DNA of 64,000 bases from Agromyces archimandritae (GTDB taxonomy: Bacteria; Actinomycetota; Actinomycetes; Actinomycetales; Microbacteriaceae): positions 496,001 to 560,000 of the forward strand of contig NZ_CP071696.1 in assembly GCF_018024495.1 (NCBI RefSeq), written 5' to 3'. Shown piece after piece: positions 19,115 through 27,709 of the stretch. Each line of letters starts with the position of its first letter. Positions within the stretch are counted from its first letter, which is position 1. The notes under the pieces were generated by a model. It ran no database searches, was not told the DNA's origin, and saw only the letters and a program-made list of their open reading frames with translations. The translations under genes were made by a program, and so were the position numbers.

Positions 19115-19840
19115 CCGGTCGAGTAGCTCGCGCAGCGAGCGTATCGAGACCCCCACCGCACCAGGACAGGGCCTCGATACGCGCCTGCGGCGCTACTCGA
19201 CCGACGAACGTCCCCACCCGCCGGTCGAGTAGCGAGCGCCAGCGAGCGTATCGAGACTCCCACCGCACCAGGGCAAGGTCTCGATACACGCCTGCGGCGC
19301 TACTCGACCGACGAACGTCCCCCACCCGCCGGTCGAGTAGCGAGCTCCAGCGAGCGTATCGAGACCCCCACCGCACCAGGACAAGGTCTCGATACGCGCC
19401 TGCGGCGCTACTCGACCGACGAACGACCCCCACCCGCCGGTCGAGTAGCTCGCGCAGCGAGCGTATCGAGACCCTCACCGCACCAAGGCGAGGTCTCGAT
19501 ACGCGCCTGCGGCGCTACTCGACCGACGCCCCATGCCGGTCGAGTAGCTCGCGCAGCGAGCGTATCGAGACCCCCACCGCACCAGGGCAAGGTCTCGATA
19601 CGCGCCTCCGGCGCTACTCGACCGACGAACGTCCCCCACCCGCCGGTCGAGTAGCGAGCTCCAGCGAGCGTATCGAGACCCCCACCGCACCAGAGCAAGG
19701 TCTCGATACGCGCCTCCGGCGCTACTCGACCGACGGACGTCCCCACCCGCCGGTCGAGTAGCTCGCGCAGCGAGCGTATCGAGACCCCCACCGCACCAAG
19801 GCGAGGTCTCGATACGCGCCTGCGGCGCTACTCGACCGAT
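19115..19840. repeat. seven tandem ~107-bp palindromic repeat units
   Basis: Seven near-identical units begin with CCGGTCGAGTAG at 19115, 19221, 19329, 19437, 19536, 19643 and 19750 (spacing 99-108 bp). Each unit is a large inverted repeat: CGGTCGAGTAGC ... GCGTATCGAGAC, a roughly 20-bp loop (CCCCACCGCACCAGGACAAG type), then GTCTCGATACGC ... GCTACTCGACCG. Each arm has its own small hairpin (GCTCGC-gca-GCGAGC on the left, GCGCC-tgc-GGCGC on the right). Left arms come in two versions (units 1, 4, 5, 7 versus 2, 3, 6). The array fills the 760-bp space between the convergent thiolase and SHOCT genes. Open frames across it are not considered genes. Confidence 0.93.
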
Positions 19841-19865
19841 GGACAGTGGGTATCGCCAGCGAGGG

Positions 19866-20147
19866 TCAGCGGCCGGGACGGTTCGCGCGGAGCACCTCGA
19901 GGCGGGCACGGTATTCGACCTCGTCGATGTCGCCCTGCGCGAAGCGTTCGGCGAGGGTGCGCTCTGCGCTACGGGCGTGCGGGCCGCCCTCGGCCGCGAT
20001 GCGCCGCCAGCGGCGCCCGGCGAACACGAAGATCAGCACGAACAGCGCGATCCAGAACAGCGGGATGAGCGCGAACAGCCAGCCGAACCCTCCCGCCCAG
20101 GGGCCGACGTGTGCGGCGGCGAGCGCCGCGGTTCCGCTTGCGAACAT
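19866..20147 (-). CDS. small membrane protein with C-terminal SHOCT domain
   Basis: Predicted 93-residue protein with one transmembrane segment (GWLFALIPLFWIALFVLIFVF, residues about 19-40), a basic stretch, and a C-terminal SHOCT motif (ERTLAERFAQGDIDEVEYRARLEVL). SHOCT domains are short oligomerisation modules found at the ends of many actinobacterial proteins. A longer frame starts upstream at 20237, but MFASGTAAL at 20147 with AAGGCATCC upstream gives the normal compact form. It follows a two-component system on the same strand (95-bp gap), so co-regulation is possible. Confidence 0.8.
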   Translation of the reverse strand: MFASGTAALAAAHVGPWAGGFGWLFALIPLFWIALFVLIFVFAGRRWRRIAAEGGPHARSAERTLAERFAQGDIDEVEYRARLEVLRANRPGR

Positions 20148-20242
20148 GGTGGATGCCTTTCGTCGGGCCCGTGGTTCGGGCCGTCGATTCCAGGCTGCCG
20201 CGTGGGGTGCGCCGGGGCATCCGCCCCCGGGATGCACCTCGC

Positions 20243-20926
20243 CTACTCCCCCGGGCTGCTCCCCTCCCAGCCGGGCGCGACGAGGCCCGACTCGTAGGCG
20301 GTGACGACGAGGTGGACGCGGTCGCGCGCGTGCAGTTTCTGCATGATGCGCGAGACGTGCGTCTTCGCCGTCAGGGGGCTGAGGACGAGCCGGCCGGCGA
20401 TCTCCTCGTTGCTGAGACCGTGGCCGACGAGGCGCAGCACCTCGCGTTCGCGTTCGGTGAGCGCGGCGAGGCGGGCGGCATCCGGTTCCGGGCGAAGCCC
20501 CCGCGACATACGGGCCAGCAGCCGCTTGGTGACGCCGGGCGACAGCAGCGCCTCGCCGCTCGCCGCAGCCCGCACCGCGCGGACGAGGTCGGCCGGTTCG
20601 GCGTCCTTCACGAGGAAACCGGCCGCACCGGCGCGCACGGCGCGGATGACGTACTCGTCGAGTTCGAAGGTCGTCACGATGACGACGTGCACGCCGGCGA
20701 GCGCGGGGTCTGCGGCGATCGCCTCGGTCGTGGCGAGCCCGTCGCCGCCGGGCATGCGGATGTCCATGAGCACGACATCGACGGGGGTGCCGGCTTGCAG
20801 CAGTTCGAGCACCTGCCCGCCGGTGGATGCTTCGCCGGCGATCTCGAGGTCGTCCTCGGTTTCGAGCAGGGCGCGGAAGCCGGCGCGCACGAGCGCCTGG
20901 TCGTCGGCGAGGAGGACGCGGATCAT
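20243..20926 (-). CDS. LuxR/NarL-family response regulator
   Basis: A 227-residue two-component response regulator. The receiver domain (MIRVLLADDQALVRAGF) has its phospho-acceptor Asp in VVLMDIRMPG and the conserved Lys in FLVKDAEPADL. The C-terminal helix-turn-helix is of LuxR type (LTEREREVLRLVGHGLSNEEIAGRL). Its ATG overlaps the stop of the histidine kinase gene by four bases, marking the pair. Target genes are unknown; the SHOCT gene directly downstream is a candidate. Confidence 0.95.
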   Translation of the reverse strand: MIRVLLADDQALVRAGFRALLETEDDLEIAGEASTGGQVLELLQAGTPVDVVLMDIRMPGGDGLATTEAIAADPALAGVHVVIVTTFELDEYVIRAVRAGAAGFLVKDAEPADLVRAVRAAASGEALLSPGVTKRLLARMSRGLRPEPDAARLAALTEREREVLRLVGHGLSNEEIAGRLVLSPLTAKTHVSRIMQKLHARDRVHLVVTAYESGLVAPGWEGSSPGE

Positions 20927-22071
20927 GCCGCTTCCGCCCCGGGCAGTAGGGCGAGGACGCGGGTGCCGCCGAGCGGCGAGGGTTCGAACCGGACCTCTCC
21001 GCCGAGGAGTTCGGCGCGCCCCCGCATCCCGAGCAGCCCCGCTCCCTCGGCGCCGACGGGCAGCCCCCGTCCGTCGTCGTCGACGGTGACGCGCACCATG
21101 GGGCCGTCGGCGGCGACCCGCACCTCGGCGCGGCCGGCGCCGGCGTGCCGGAGGACGTTCGTGAGGGCCTCCTGCACGATGCGGTAGGCGGCCGACTGCA
21201 CGGCCCGCGGCGGATGCTCCTCGAGGGTGTCGTCGAGGCGCACGTCGATGCCGGCGGCGCGGACGCCCTGCACGAGCTCGGCGAGGTCGGCGAGTTCGCG
21301 CTGCGGGACGAGCGGGGCCTCCTCGTCGCGGAGCGCGCCGAGGACGGTGCGCATGTCGCCGAGGGCTGTGCGGCTGGCGGCTTTGATGTTCGCCAGCATC
21401 GTCTTCGCCTTCGCGGGGTCGGCGTCGATGACGTGCAGGCCGGCGTTCGCCTGCACGGCGATGAGGGAGAGGGAGTGGCCGAGCACGTCGTGCAGTTCGG
21501 CGGCGATGCGGGTGCGTTCGGCGTCCTCGGCGTCGGCGCGGCGGCGTTCGGCGGCGGCCCGGTACGCGGCGGCGCGCTGGCCGCGCACCCGCACGAACGC
21601 TCCGGTGGCGAAGCAGACGGCGAGCGCGAGGGTCGTCGCCGCGATGCGCGCGGGGTGCCAGTCGAGCCCGAGGAGGGGCCCGGCCAGGAGCGCGGCGAGC
21701 CAGACCGCGCCCGTCGCGGCGAGCGCCCACACGATCGCGCCGCGGGCGACGGCGATCACGATCGCGAAGGCCAGGGCGATGTAGGGCGGGCCGAGATCGG
21801 GGGCGAGGAGGAGGTCGGCGAGGGCGGCGGCCGCGACGACGGCGACGGTGGGCCCGGGCATCCACTGCACGGCGAGGAGCGCGAGCGGGCCGGCGGCCGC
21901 GAGCGCGGCCTGCCACGCGATCGTCGGCGCGCTTTCGCCCCGCCACAGGCCGATGCCGATGGCGGCGGGCAGCTGCACGAGGAGGCTCACGACGACCGGC
22001 ACCAGGAGCAGGACCGCCCGCGGCGGCCCCGGTCTTCTCCTGGGCGGCTCGTCCCACATCGGCACGGGCAT
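20923..22071 (-). CDS. sensor histidine kinase (HisKA_3 type)
   Basis: A 382-residue membrane histidine kinase. About six hydrophobic segments fill residues 18-150, followed by the HisKA_3 dimerisation/phospho-acceptor motif (RTRIAAELHDVLGHSLSLI, His in ELHDVLGH) and an HATPase_c domain (TNVLRHAGAGRAEV, DDDGRGLP, GLLGMRGRAELLGG). No extracellular sensor domain is obvious, so the membrane helices themselves may sense. It is the partner of the overlapping LuxR-type regulator. Confidence 0.94.
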   Translation of the reverse strand: MPVPMWDEPPRRRPGPPRAVLLLVPVVVSLLVQLPAAIGIGLWRGESAPTIAWQAALAAAGPLALLAVQWMPGPTVAVVAAAALADLLLAPDLGPPYIALAFAIVIAVARGAIVWALAATGAVWLAALLAGPLLGLDWHPARIAATTLALAVCFATGAFVRVRGQRAAAYRAAAERRRADAEDAERTRIAAELHDVLGHSLSLIAVQANAGLHVIDADPAKAKTMLANIKAASRTALGDMRTVLGALRDEEAPLVPQRELADLAELVQGVRAAGIDVRLDDTLEEHPPRAVQSAAYRIVQEALTNVLRHAGAGRAEVRVAADGPMVRVTVDDDGRGLPVGAEGAGLLGMRGRAELLGGEVRFEPSPLGGTRVLALLPGAEAA

Positions 22072-22185
22072 GCTCCGATCCTACGTCCGGCTCCCGCGTG
22101 CCGGATCCTCCCGGCGGATGCCTTGCGCCTGCTCCCCGGGGAGCATGTGCGGCTGGCAGAATCGAAACGGCGGAAGGGGGCCGCG

Positions 22186-23448
22186 GTGAGCGTTCCGGGG
22201 GCGCAGGCGCGACGCGATCACCGGTTGCGGCGGATGACGGGCCGCGACCCGGGCGAGGATCATCGTGCTGCGACGCCCCTCGAGCTGCTGTTCGATCTGA
22301 CCTTCGTCGTCGCCTTCAGCCAGGCGGGCACGCAGGCGGCGCGGCTCCTCGACGAGGGGCGGCTCGTGCCGGCGGTCATCGGCTTCGCGGTGGCGACGTT
22401 CGCGATCTGCTGGGCGTGGATCAACTACTCGTGGCTCGCGTCGGCGTACGACAACGACGACCTGTTCTTCCGTGCGGCGACGTTCGTCGAGATGGTCGGG
22501 GTGCTCGTGCTCGCCCTCGGGATGCCGGAGGTGTTCGATTCGATCGCGGAGGGCCGGCATCTGAACGACGCCGTCCTGGTGTCGGGGTACGTCGTGATGC
22601 GCGTGGCGACGGTCGCACTGTGGGTGCGCGCCGCGCGCGACGACCCGGTGCATCGCCGGGCGTGCATCGCGTACGCGGTGTCGGTCTCGATCGCGCAGGC
22701 GGGGTGGATCGCGCTCATCGTGGTGGATCCGCCGCTCGTCGCCGGGCTCGTCTTCGCCGCGCTGCTCATGGTCGTCGAGATGGCCGGCCCGATCGTCGCC
22801 GAACGTCTCGCCGGCGGCACGCCGTGGCATCCGGGCCATATGGCCGAGCGGTACGGGCTTCTCGTCATCATCACGCTCGGCGAGGTCGTGCTCGGCACGA
22901 TCCTCGCGATCTCGGCGGTCGTGCACGAGCAGCAGTGGAGCGTGGAGGCCGGCCTCGTCGCCGCGGCCGGCACGGCGCTGGCGTTCGGGATGTGGTGGGT
23001 GTACTTCACGATGCCCTCGGCCGAGGTGCTGCGGGTGCACCGCGAACGCTCCTTCGGCTGGGGGTACGGGCATCTCGTGGTCTTCGGCTCGATCGCGGCG
23101 ACGGGGGCGGGGCTGCATGTGGCCGCCTCCGTCATCGAGGGCACTGCGGAGGTCGGCGAGAGCTTCGCGGTGTCTGCGGTCGTGATCCCGGTCGCCGTGT
23201 TCCTGACCGCGCTGTTCACCCTGTACACGGTGCTGATCAGGCAGTTCGATCCGCTGCACGTGGTGCTGTTCGCCGGGTCGCTCCTGCTGCTCGGCGTGAG
23301 CGTCGCCGCCTCGGCCGCCGGGGCGAGCATGGGCTGGTCGCTTGCGATCGCGGCCCTCGCGCCGCTCGTCGTGATCGTCGGCTACGAGACCGTCGGGCAT
23401 CGGCATCAGGCCGCGGCGATGGCACGGGCCCTGCGGCGCCCCGACTGA
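22186..23448 (+). CDS. low temperature requirement protein A (LtrA) family membrane protein
   Basis: A 420-residue polytopic membrane protein of the LtrA family (PF06772). The N-terminal family motif TPLELLFDLTFVVAFSQAG and GLLVIITLGEVVLGT are clear, and about ten hydrophobic helices run to the C-terminus. LtrA was named from a Listeria cold-growth mutant; its biochemical role remains unknown. The GTG start is supported by GGAAGGGGG at 22172-22180; ATG at 22234 is an alternative. It diverges from the histidine kinase gene and converges on rseP. Confidence 0.85.
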   Translation: MSVPGAQARRDHRLRRMTGRDPGEDHRAATPLELLFDLTFVVAFSQAGTQAARLLDEGRLVPAVIGFAVATFAICWAWINYSWLASAYDNDDLFFRAATFVEMVGVLVLALGMPEVFDSIAEGRHLNDAVLVSGYVVMRVATVALWVRAARDDPVHRRACIAYAVSVSIAQAGWIALIVVDPPLVAGLVFAALLMVVEMAGPIVAERLAGGTPWHPGHMAERYGLLVIITLGEVVLGTILAISAVVHEQQWSVEAGLVAAAGTALAFGMWWVYFTMPSAEVLRVHRERSFGWGYGHLVVFGSIAATGAGLHVAASVIEGTAEVGESFAVSAVVIPVAVFLTALFTLYTVLIRQFDPLHVVLFAGSLLLLGVSVAASAAGASMGWSLAIAALAPLVVIVGYETVGHRHQAAAMARALRRPD

Positions 23449-23478
23449 CGCCCGCGGCACAGGAGGATGCCTCGGCCG

Positions 23479-23501
23479 GCCGCCCCCGTGACGCGGGCGG
23501 C
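23479..23501. terminator. bidirectional GC-rich hairpin between convergent genes
   Basis: GCCGCCC (23479-23485) pairs with GGGCGGC (23495-23501) across a nine-base loop, between the convergent ends of the ltrA-like gene and rseP. It has no T-run, as is common in high-GC actinobacteria. Confidence 0.45.
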
Positions 23502-23510
23502 GCCGTCGGC

Positions 23511-24842
23511 TCAGAACAGCGCGATGGGCTTGACGATGTCGGCGTAGATGAGCAGCGCGCTCATGCCGCCGAGGACGAGGGCGACGGCGAGGGTGACGGG
23601 CACGGCCTTCGCGAGGTCGACGGGGCCCGGGTCGGGTCGTCTGAAGAGCTTCGCGAACCCGCGGCGGATGGCTTCCCACAGGGCGCCGGCGACGTGGCCG
23701 CCGTCGAGCGGCAGCAGCGGCACGAGGTTGAAGACGAAGAGGGCGATGTTCAGCGAGGCGAGGATGCCGATGAAGCCTGCGGCCTTCTCGACGATGGGGA
23801 TCTCGTCCATCGCGGCGACTTCGCCGGCGATGCGGCCGACGCCGACGACGCTCAGAGGGCCGTTCGGGTCGCGTTCCTCGGGGCCGAAGGCGGCCTTGGC
23901 GACGTCGACGAGGCGTTGCGGCAGGTTCAGGATGACGCCGCCGACGGCGGTCGTCTGCTCCCACACCTGCGGGATGACGGCGGTGGCGGGCTCCTGAACC
24001 CGTTCGACGGTGCTGCCGATGCCAAGGAAGCCGGCCTCGACGGTGAGTTCGTTGCCGGCGGCGTCGGTGCGCACCTGGCCGTTCTCGTCGAGTTCGTAGC
24101 GTTCGCTGAGCGCCGGAGTGGCCGTGAGGGTCTGCTGGGTTCCGTCGCGTTCGACGACGATCGAGATCGGCTCGCGCGGGTGCTCGCGGATGATCGCGGT
24201 GGATTCGGCCCAGCTGTCGATCGCCTCCCCCTCGATGGAGACGATGCGGTCGCCGGGCTCGATGCCGGCCGCGGCGCCCGGTGCGGCTTCGTCGCCGGGT
24301 TCGCACGTCTGGCGTTCGCTGGTGGCGGGCAGCACGCATTCGCTGACGCTGGCGATCGTCGTCGTCTGCTGCGGCATCCCGAACCCCATGAGGAGCACGG
24401 CGAACAGCACGACGGCGATGAGGAGGTTCATGAAGGGGCCGCCGAGCATGACGATGACGCGCTTCCACACCGGCAGCCGGTAGAACGCGCGATGCTCCTC
24501 GCCTTCCGCGACGGTCTCGGCGCTCGACTGGCGGGCGTCGGCGACGAGCCCGTTGAAGAACCCGGTGCTCGAGGCGGCGACCTTCTCGCCCTTCGCGGGC
24601 GGGTACATCCCGATCATCGAGATGTAGCCGCCGAGCGGGATCGCCTTGATGCCGTACTCGGTCTCGCCCTTCTTCTTCGACCACACCGTCGGCCCGAAGC
24701 CGATCATGTACTGCAGCACCTTGACGCCGAAGAGCTTGGCCGGCACGAGGTGGCCGATTTCGTGCAGGCCGATCGAGAGCGTCAGCCCGATCGCGATGAC
24801 GAGCACGCCGACGATGAAAGCGAGCACGGAGTCGAAGTCCAC
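23511..24842 (-). CDS. rseP: site-2 intramembrane metalloprotease RseP/Rip1-like (M50)
   Basis: A 443-residue intramembrane protease that would cleave anti-sigma factors or other membrane substrates. It has the zinc-binding HEIGH motif in the first membrane helix (IGLHEIGHLVPAKLFG), a PDZ region (AAGIEPGDRIVSIEGEAIDSW), and the second catalytic motif with the zinc-ligand Asp in LLPLDGGHVAG near the C-terminus. The GTG start at 24842 gives the normal short N-terminus; an open frame further upstream is a shadow of dxr. It follows dxr with a 92-bp gap, the conserved order. Confidence 0.94.
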   Translation of the reverse strand: MDFDSVLAFIVGVLVIAIGLTLSIGLHEIGHLVPAKLFGVKVLQYMIGFGPTVWSKKKGETEYGIKAIPLGGYISMIGMYPPAKGEKVAASSTGFFNGLVADARQSSAETVAEGEEHRAFYRLPVWKRVIVMLGGPFMNLLIAVVLFAVLLMGFGMPQQTTTIASVSECVLPATSERQTCEPGDEAAPGAAAGIEPGDRIVSIEGEAIDSWAESTAIIREHPREPISIVVERDGTQQTLTATPALSERYELDENGQVRTDAAGNELTVEAGFLGIGSTVERVQEPATAVIPQVWEQTTAVGGVILNLPQRLVDVAKAAFGPEERDPNGPLSVVGVGRIAGEVAAMDEIPIVEKAAGFIGILASLNIALFVFNLVPLLPLDGGHVAGALWEAIRRGFAKLFRRPDPGPVDLAKAVPVTLAVALVLGGMSALLIYADIVKPIALF

Positions 24843-24934
24843 CCCGCAAGCGTAGTGTCGCCCGCCTTTGAGCTGCCTGCGCGGGCGCCGGGGGTTTCGG
24901 GTGCGGATGCCCGGGCGCGCCGCTCGGTCGCCCC

Positions 24935-26026
24935 TCAGCCGGCGAGGGCGGCGATGCGCCGGTCGGCGGCCTCGCGCGCCTCGGCCTCGGCGGCGAGCAG
25001 CACCTCGAGGGTGAGCTCGCCATCGGGCGCCGGCACGGCATCCACCGTCGCACGCACCGTGTCGACGATGTCGAGGAAGCCGATCCGCCCGTCGTGGAAG
25101 GCCTCGACGGCCTGCTCGTTGGCCGCGTTGTAGACGGCCGGGTGGATGCCGCCGGCGCGCCCGACCTCCTTCGCGAGCGCCACCGCGGGGAACGCCGTAT
25201 CGTCGAGGGGCTCGAAGGTCCACTCGTGGGCCCGGGTCCAGTCGATCGGGGCGCCGACGCCGCCGATGCGGCGCGGCCAGTCGAGGCCGAGCGAGATCGG
25301 CAGCCGCATGTCCGGCGGCGAGGCCTGCGCGATCGTCGAACCGTCGATGAACTCGACCATGGAGTGCACGAGCGACTGCGGGTGCACGACGACCTCGATG
25401 CGGTCGTAGGGCACGTCGAACAGCAGATGCGCCTCGATGACCTCGAGGCCCTTGTTGACGAGGGTCGCGGAGTTCGTGGTGACGACGCGGCCCATGTTCC
25501 AGGTGGGGTGGGCGAGGGCTTCGGCGGGGGTGACGGTTCGCATCTGCTCGCGGGTGCGGCCGCGGAACGGGCCACCCGAGGCGGTCACGACGAGCCGACG
25601 CACTTCGGAGTGGATGCCGCTGCGCAGCGCCTGCGCGAGCGCCGAGTGCTCGGAGTCGACCGGCACGATCTGCCCGGGCGCGGCCAGGCGTGTGACGAGG
25701 TCGCCGCCGACGATGAGCGATTCCTTGTTCGCCAGGGCGAGCGTGGTGCCCTTCTCGAGCGTGGCGAGCGTCGCCCCGAGGCCGACGGAGCCGGTGATGC
25801 CGTTCAGCACGACATCGGCGTCGACATCGCGCACCAGCGCGATCGCCTCATCCGTGCCGAGCGCCGCGGCATCCACCCCGAACGCGTCGGCCTGCTCGGT
25901 CAGCAGGGCGCGATTCGTGCCCGCCGCGAGCCCGACGACCTCGAAGTCGCGCGGATTCGCGCGGATGACGTCGAGCGCCTGCGTGCCGATGGAACCGGTG
26001 GAGCCGAGGATGATGACGGTGCGCAC
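24935..26026 (-). CDS. dxr: 1-deoxy-D-xylulose 5-phosphate reductoisomerase
   Basis: DXR (363 residues) converts DXP to MEP using NADPH, the first committed step of the MEP isoprenoid pathway. It shows the NADPH-binding N-terminus ([19 protein letters not shown]), [11 protein letters not shown], the metal-binding [12 protein letters not shown] and [12 protein letters not shown], and [22 protein letters not shown]. The start is GTG at 26026. Its pathway partner ispG lies 19 kb away at 4662. Confidence 0.96.
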   Translation of the reverse strand: MRTVIILGSTGSIGTQALDVIRANPRDFEVVGLAAGTNRALLTEQADAFGVDAAALGTDEAIALVRDVDADVVLNGITGSVGLGATLATLEKGTTLALANKESLIVGGDLVTRLAAPGQIVPVDSEHSALAQALRSGIHSEVRRLVVTASGGPFRGRTREQMRTVTPAEALAHPTWNMGRVVTTNSATLVNKGLEVIEAHLLFDVPYDRIEVVVHPQSLVHSMVEFIDGSTIAQASPPDMRLPISLGLDWPRRIGGVGAPIDWTRAHEWTFEPLDDTAFPAVALAKEVGRAGGIHPAVYNAANEQAVEAFHDGRIGFLDIVDTVRATVDAVPAPDGELTLEVLLAAEAEAREAADRRIAALAG

Positions 26027-26079
26027 GACGCCCAGCCTATGCGCTGGGGCGGGGCGGGGTCGTGGGTGGATGCTGCGCT

Positions 26080-26107
26080 AAAATGTACACGAATCTGTGC
26101 ATATTTT
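26080..26107 (+). promoter_or_regulatory. inverted repeat overlapping -10 box of the toxin-antitoxin operon
   Basis: AAAATGTACAC (26080-26090) and GTGCATATTTT (26097-26107) form an inverted repeat with 9 of 11 positions matching and a six-base spacer. It is one of the few AT-rich patches in the window and overlaps a -10-like TAAAAT (26079-26084). The ribosome-binding sequence GAGGAG follows at 26108. This layout suggests autorepression by the Phd-like domain encoded directly downstream. Confidence 0.6.
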
Positions 26108-26119
26108 GAGGAGAGAGCT

Positions 26120-26602
26120 ATGGGCGAGCAGCGATTCGAGGTCCGCTCGGTCAGCGACGCCCGCGATGCGCTCACGAAGACGCTCCGCGCCTTCCGCGAC
26201 GATCCCGAGGCGGAGCCCGTGGTCTTCGGCTCGCACCGGAAGCCCGAAGCCGTCATTGTCCCGTACGCCCGGTGGCGGTTCGGGGACCTCGTTCGGCCCG
26301 ACCCTTCCGCCGAGAATCTGCGCGCCCTCGTGCATCGTCGTCGAACGCTCATCGAGCGTCTGGCCCTCGCGAACCGGATCGGCCGCGTCCGCCTCTTCGG
26401 GTCCGTCGCACGCGGCGAAGCCGGCCCCGGCAGCGACGTCGATCTCCTCGTCGATCCGGAAGACGGCGCCTCCCTCTTCGACCTCGCCCAGTTCGAGATC
26501 GACCTCGAGCACCTCCTCGAACACCCGGTCGACGTCGTCTCATCCCGCGCCCTCGACCCCGTGCGCGACGCCGCGATCCTCGCAGAGGCCGTGCCGTTGT
26601 GA
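26120..26602 (+). CDS. Phd/YefM-like domain fused to MntA-type nucleotidyltransferase (antitoxin)
   Basis: A 160-residue two-domain protein. Residues about 6-50 (VRSVSDARDALTKTL ... EAVIVPYARW) resemble a Phd/YefM antitoxin DNA-binding domain. Residues about 85-158 form a minimal nucleotidyltransferase with GSVARGEAGPGSDVDLLVD; Gly94-Ser95, Asp106, Asp108 and Asp138 (HPVDVV) give the complete metal-binding set. MntA antitoxins of type VII systems AMPylate a Tyr of HepT. The stop overlaps the start of the HepT-like gene. The Phd fusion may add autoregulation through the operator at 26080-26107. It is cold-called: the domain match of the N-terminus is moderate. Confidence 0.8.
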   Translation: MGEQRFEVRSVSDARDALTKTLRAFRDDPEAEPVVFGSHRKPEAVIVPYARWRFGDLVRPDPSAENLRALVHRRRTLIERLALANRIGRVRLFGSVARGEAGPGSDVDLLVDPEDGASLFDLAQFEIDLEHLLEHPVDVVSSRALDPVRDAAILAEAVPL

Positions 26603-26949
26603 ACCCGGAAGACCGCATTGCGCGTTGGCTCGACGACCTCATATCGACCCTCGACGGCGCGGATGACCTCGCTGCACGCGGAAGGGGCGCGTTCGATGCA
26701 GACCCGGCCCTTCCGCTCGCGTTCGAAGCCCTCGCGAACCGCATCGGTGATCTCTCGAAACGCCTCTCCGCCGCTGACCGGGCACGGTTCAGCGCGCCGA
26801 TCTGGTCGCAGGCCGCGAAGAATCGGGACTTCGTCGTCCATCACTACGATCGGGTCGACGTCGAGCTGTTGTGGGTCACCGTGACCGCCCATTTCCCCGA
26901 GCTCCGCGATGAGGCGAATCGAGTACGAGACGCAGTCGGGGACGCCTGA
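26599..26949 (+). CDS. HepT-like ribonuclease toxin (DUF86)
   Basis: A 116-residue mostly helical protein, start GTG at 26599 overlapping the antitoxin stop (GTGA). It carries the HEPN/HepT motif Rx4HxY as RDFVVHHY: Arg76, His81 and Tyr83. In characterised HepT-MntA pairs Arg and His form the RNase site and the Tyr is AMPylated by MntA, so all key positions are present. The gene ends 13 bases from the convergent phosphopantetheinyl-transferase-like gene. It is expected to be an active, neutralised toxin. Confidence 0.82.
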   Translation: MNPEDRIARWLDDLISTLDGADDLAARGRGAFDADPALPLAFEALANRIGDLSKRLSAADRARFSAPIWSQAAKNRDFVVHHYDRVDVELLWVTVTAHFPELRDEANRVRDAVGDA

Positions 26950-26962
26950 TTCGCTCCGCGAC

Positions 26963-27622
26963 CTACCCGCGCGCGAGGACGGCGACGACCGCGGTGCGCT
27001 CCTCCGCGCGGATGACGTGGAGCGCGGCGTCGCGGGCGTGCGGGGGCAGTTCGTCGCCGAGGCGCTCGATGCGGAGGCCGTCGCCGTCTCGGGCGAGGGC
27101 GATGCCGCCCGGATCCGTGACCGGGTTGTGGCCGAGCGCCCGCATCAGGGCTTCCTTGCCCGCCCACAGCTCGGCACGCAGTCGTGCACGATCCTCGTCG
27201 CCGACTCCGGCGAGCGCAGATCGCTCGAGCGGGTGGAACGCAGCATCGTCGGCCTCGTCCCCCAGCCGGGCAGGGGGGATCGCGACCCCGAGCGGATGCC
27301 GTTTCGACACCGCCGCGACGGCGAACCCTGCAGCGGCTGCCGCATCCGCGAACCACTCACCGCCCGACGGCGTCTGCGGGTACTCGACGAGCGGATGCCC
27401 GTGCGCCGCCCCGCAGACCCGGCACCGCCGCTCGAGCTCCACATCCCCCGCCGGCACCCCGGCCGCATCCCCGAGCAGCGCGGCGAGCGCATCCTCGGCA
27501 CGCTGCCGCGCCCCCGCGCGCAGCTGCACGCGCACCTCGCCGAACTCCAGCTCCTGCACCACGTCCGCATCGCGAACCGCACCGCGCGACATGCGCAGCG
27601 GCCGGCGGCGGAGTGCAGTCAT
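26963..27622 (-). CDS. 4'-phosphopantetheinyl transferase superfamily protein, divergent
   Basis: A 219-residue Sfp-like protein. Motif 3 is intact (ELWAGKEALMRALG, Lys156-Glu157). The usual metal-binding motif GVDxE is changed: it reads GVAIPP, with Ala114 where Asp is expected and Pro where Glu is common. A Cys-rich patch (ERRCRVCGAAHGHP, residues about 55-68) corresponds to the substrate/CoA-binding region. Family members attach phosphopantetheine to carrier proteins. Whether this one is active is doubtful. The start could also be ATG at 27640. It diverges from the plsC-like gene. Confidence 0.7.
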   Translation of the reverse strand: MTALRRRPLRMSRGAVRDADVVQELEFGEVRVQLRAGARQRAEDALAALLGDAAGVPAGDVELERRCRVCGAAHGHPLVEYPQTPSGGEWFADAAAAAGFAVAAVSKRHPLGVAIPPARLGDEADDAAFHPLERSALAGVGDEDRARLRAELWAGKEALMRALGHNPVTDPGGIALARDGDGLRIERLGDELPPHARDAALHVIRAEERTAVVAVLARG

Positions 27623-27709
27623 GCTGGCATTCTCGCGCATCGCCCAACCGCATCCACCCGCGCCTCGAATATGCGCGCGGGCGCATGCTGGCGTGCGTAC
27701 CCTCGGACG

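Noticed and set aside
19115..19840. Possible CRISPR array
   Set aside because: Units are about 107 bp, palindromic and identical including the would-be spacers; no cas genes are near.
22098..25133. Long plus-strand open frame (1011 codons)
   Set aside because: It runs across ltrA in another frame and antisense to rseP and dxr, with Arg/Gly/Asp-rich low-complexity translation.
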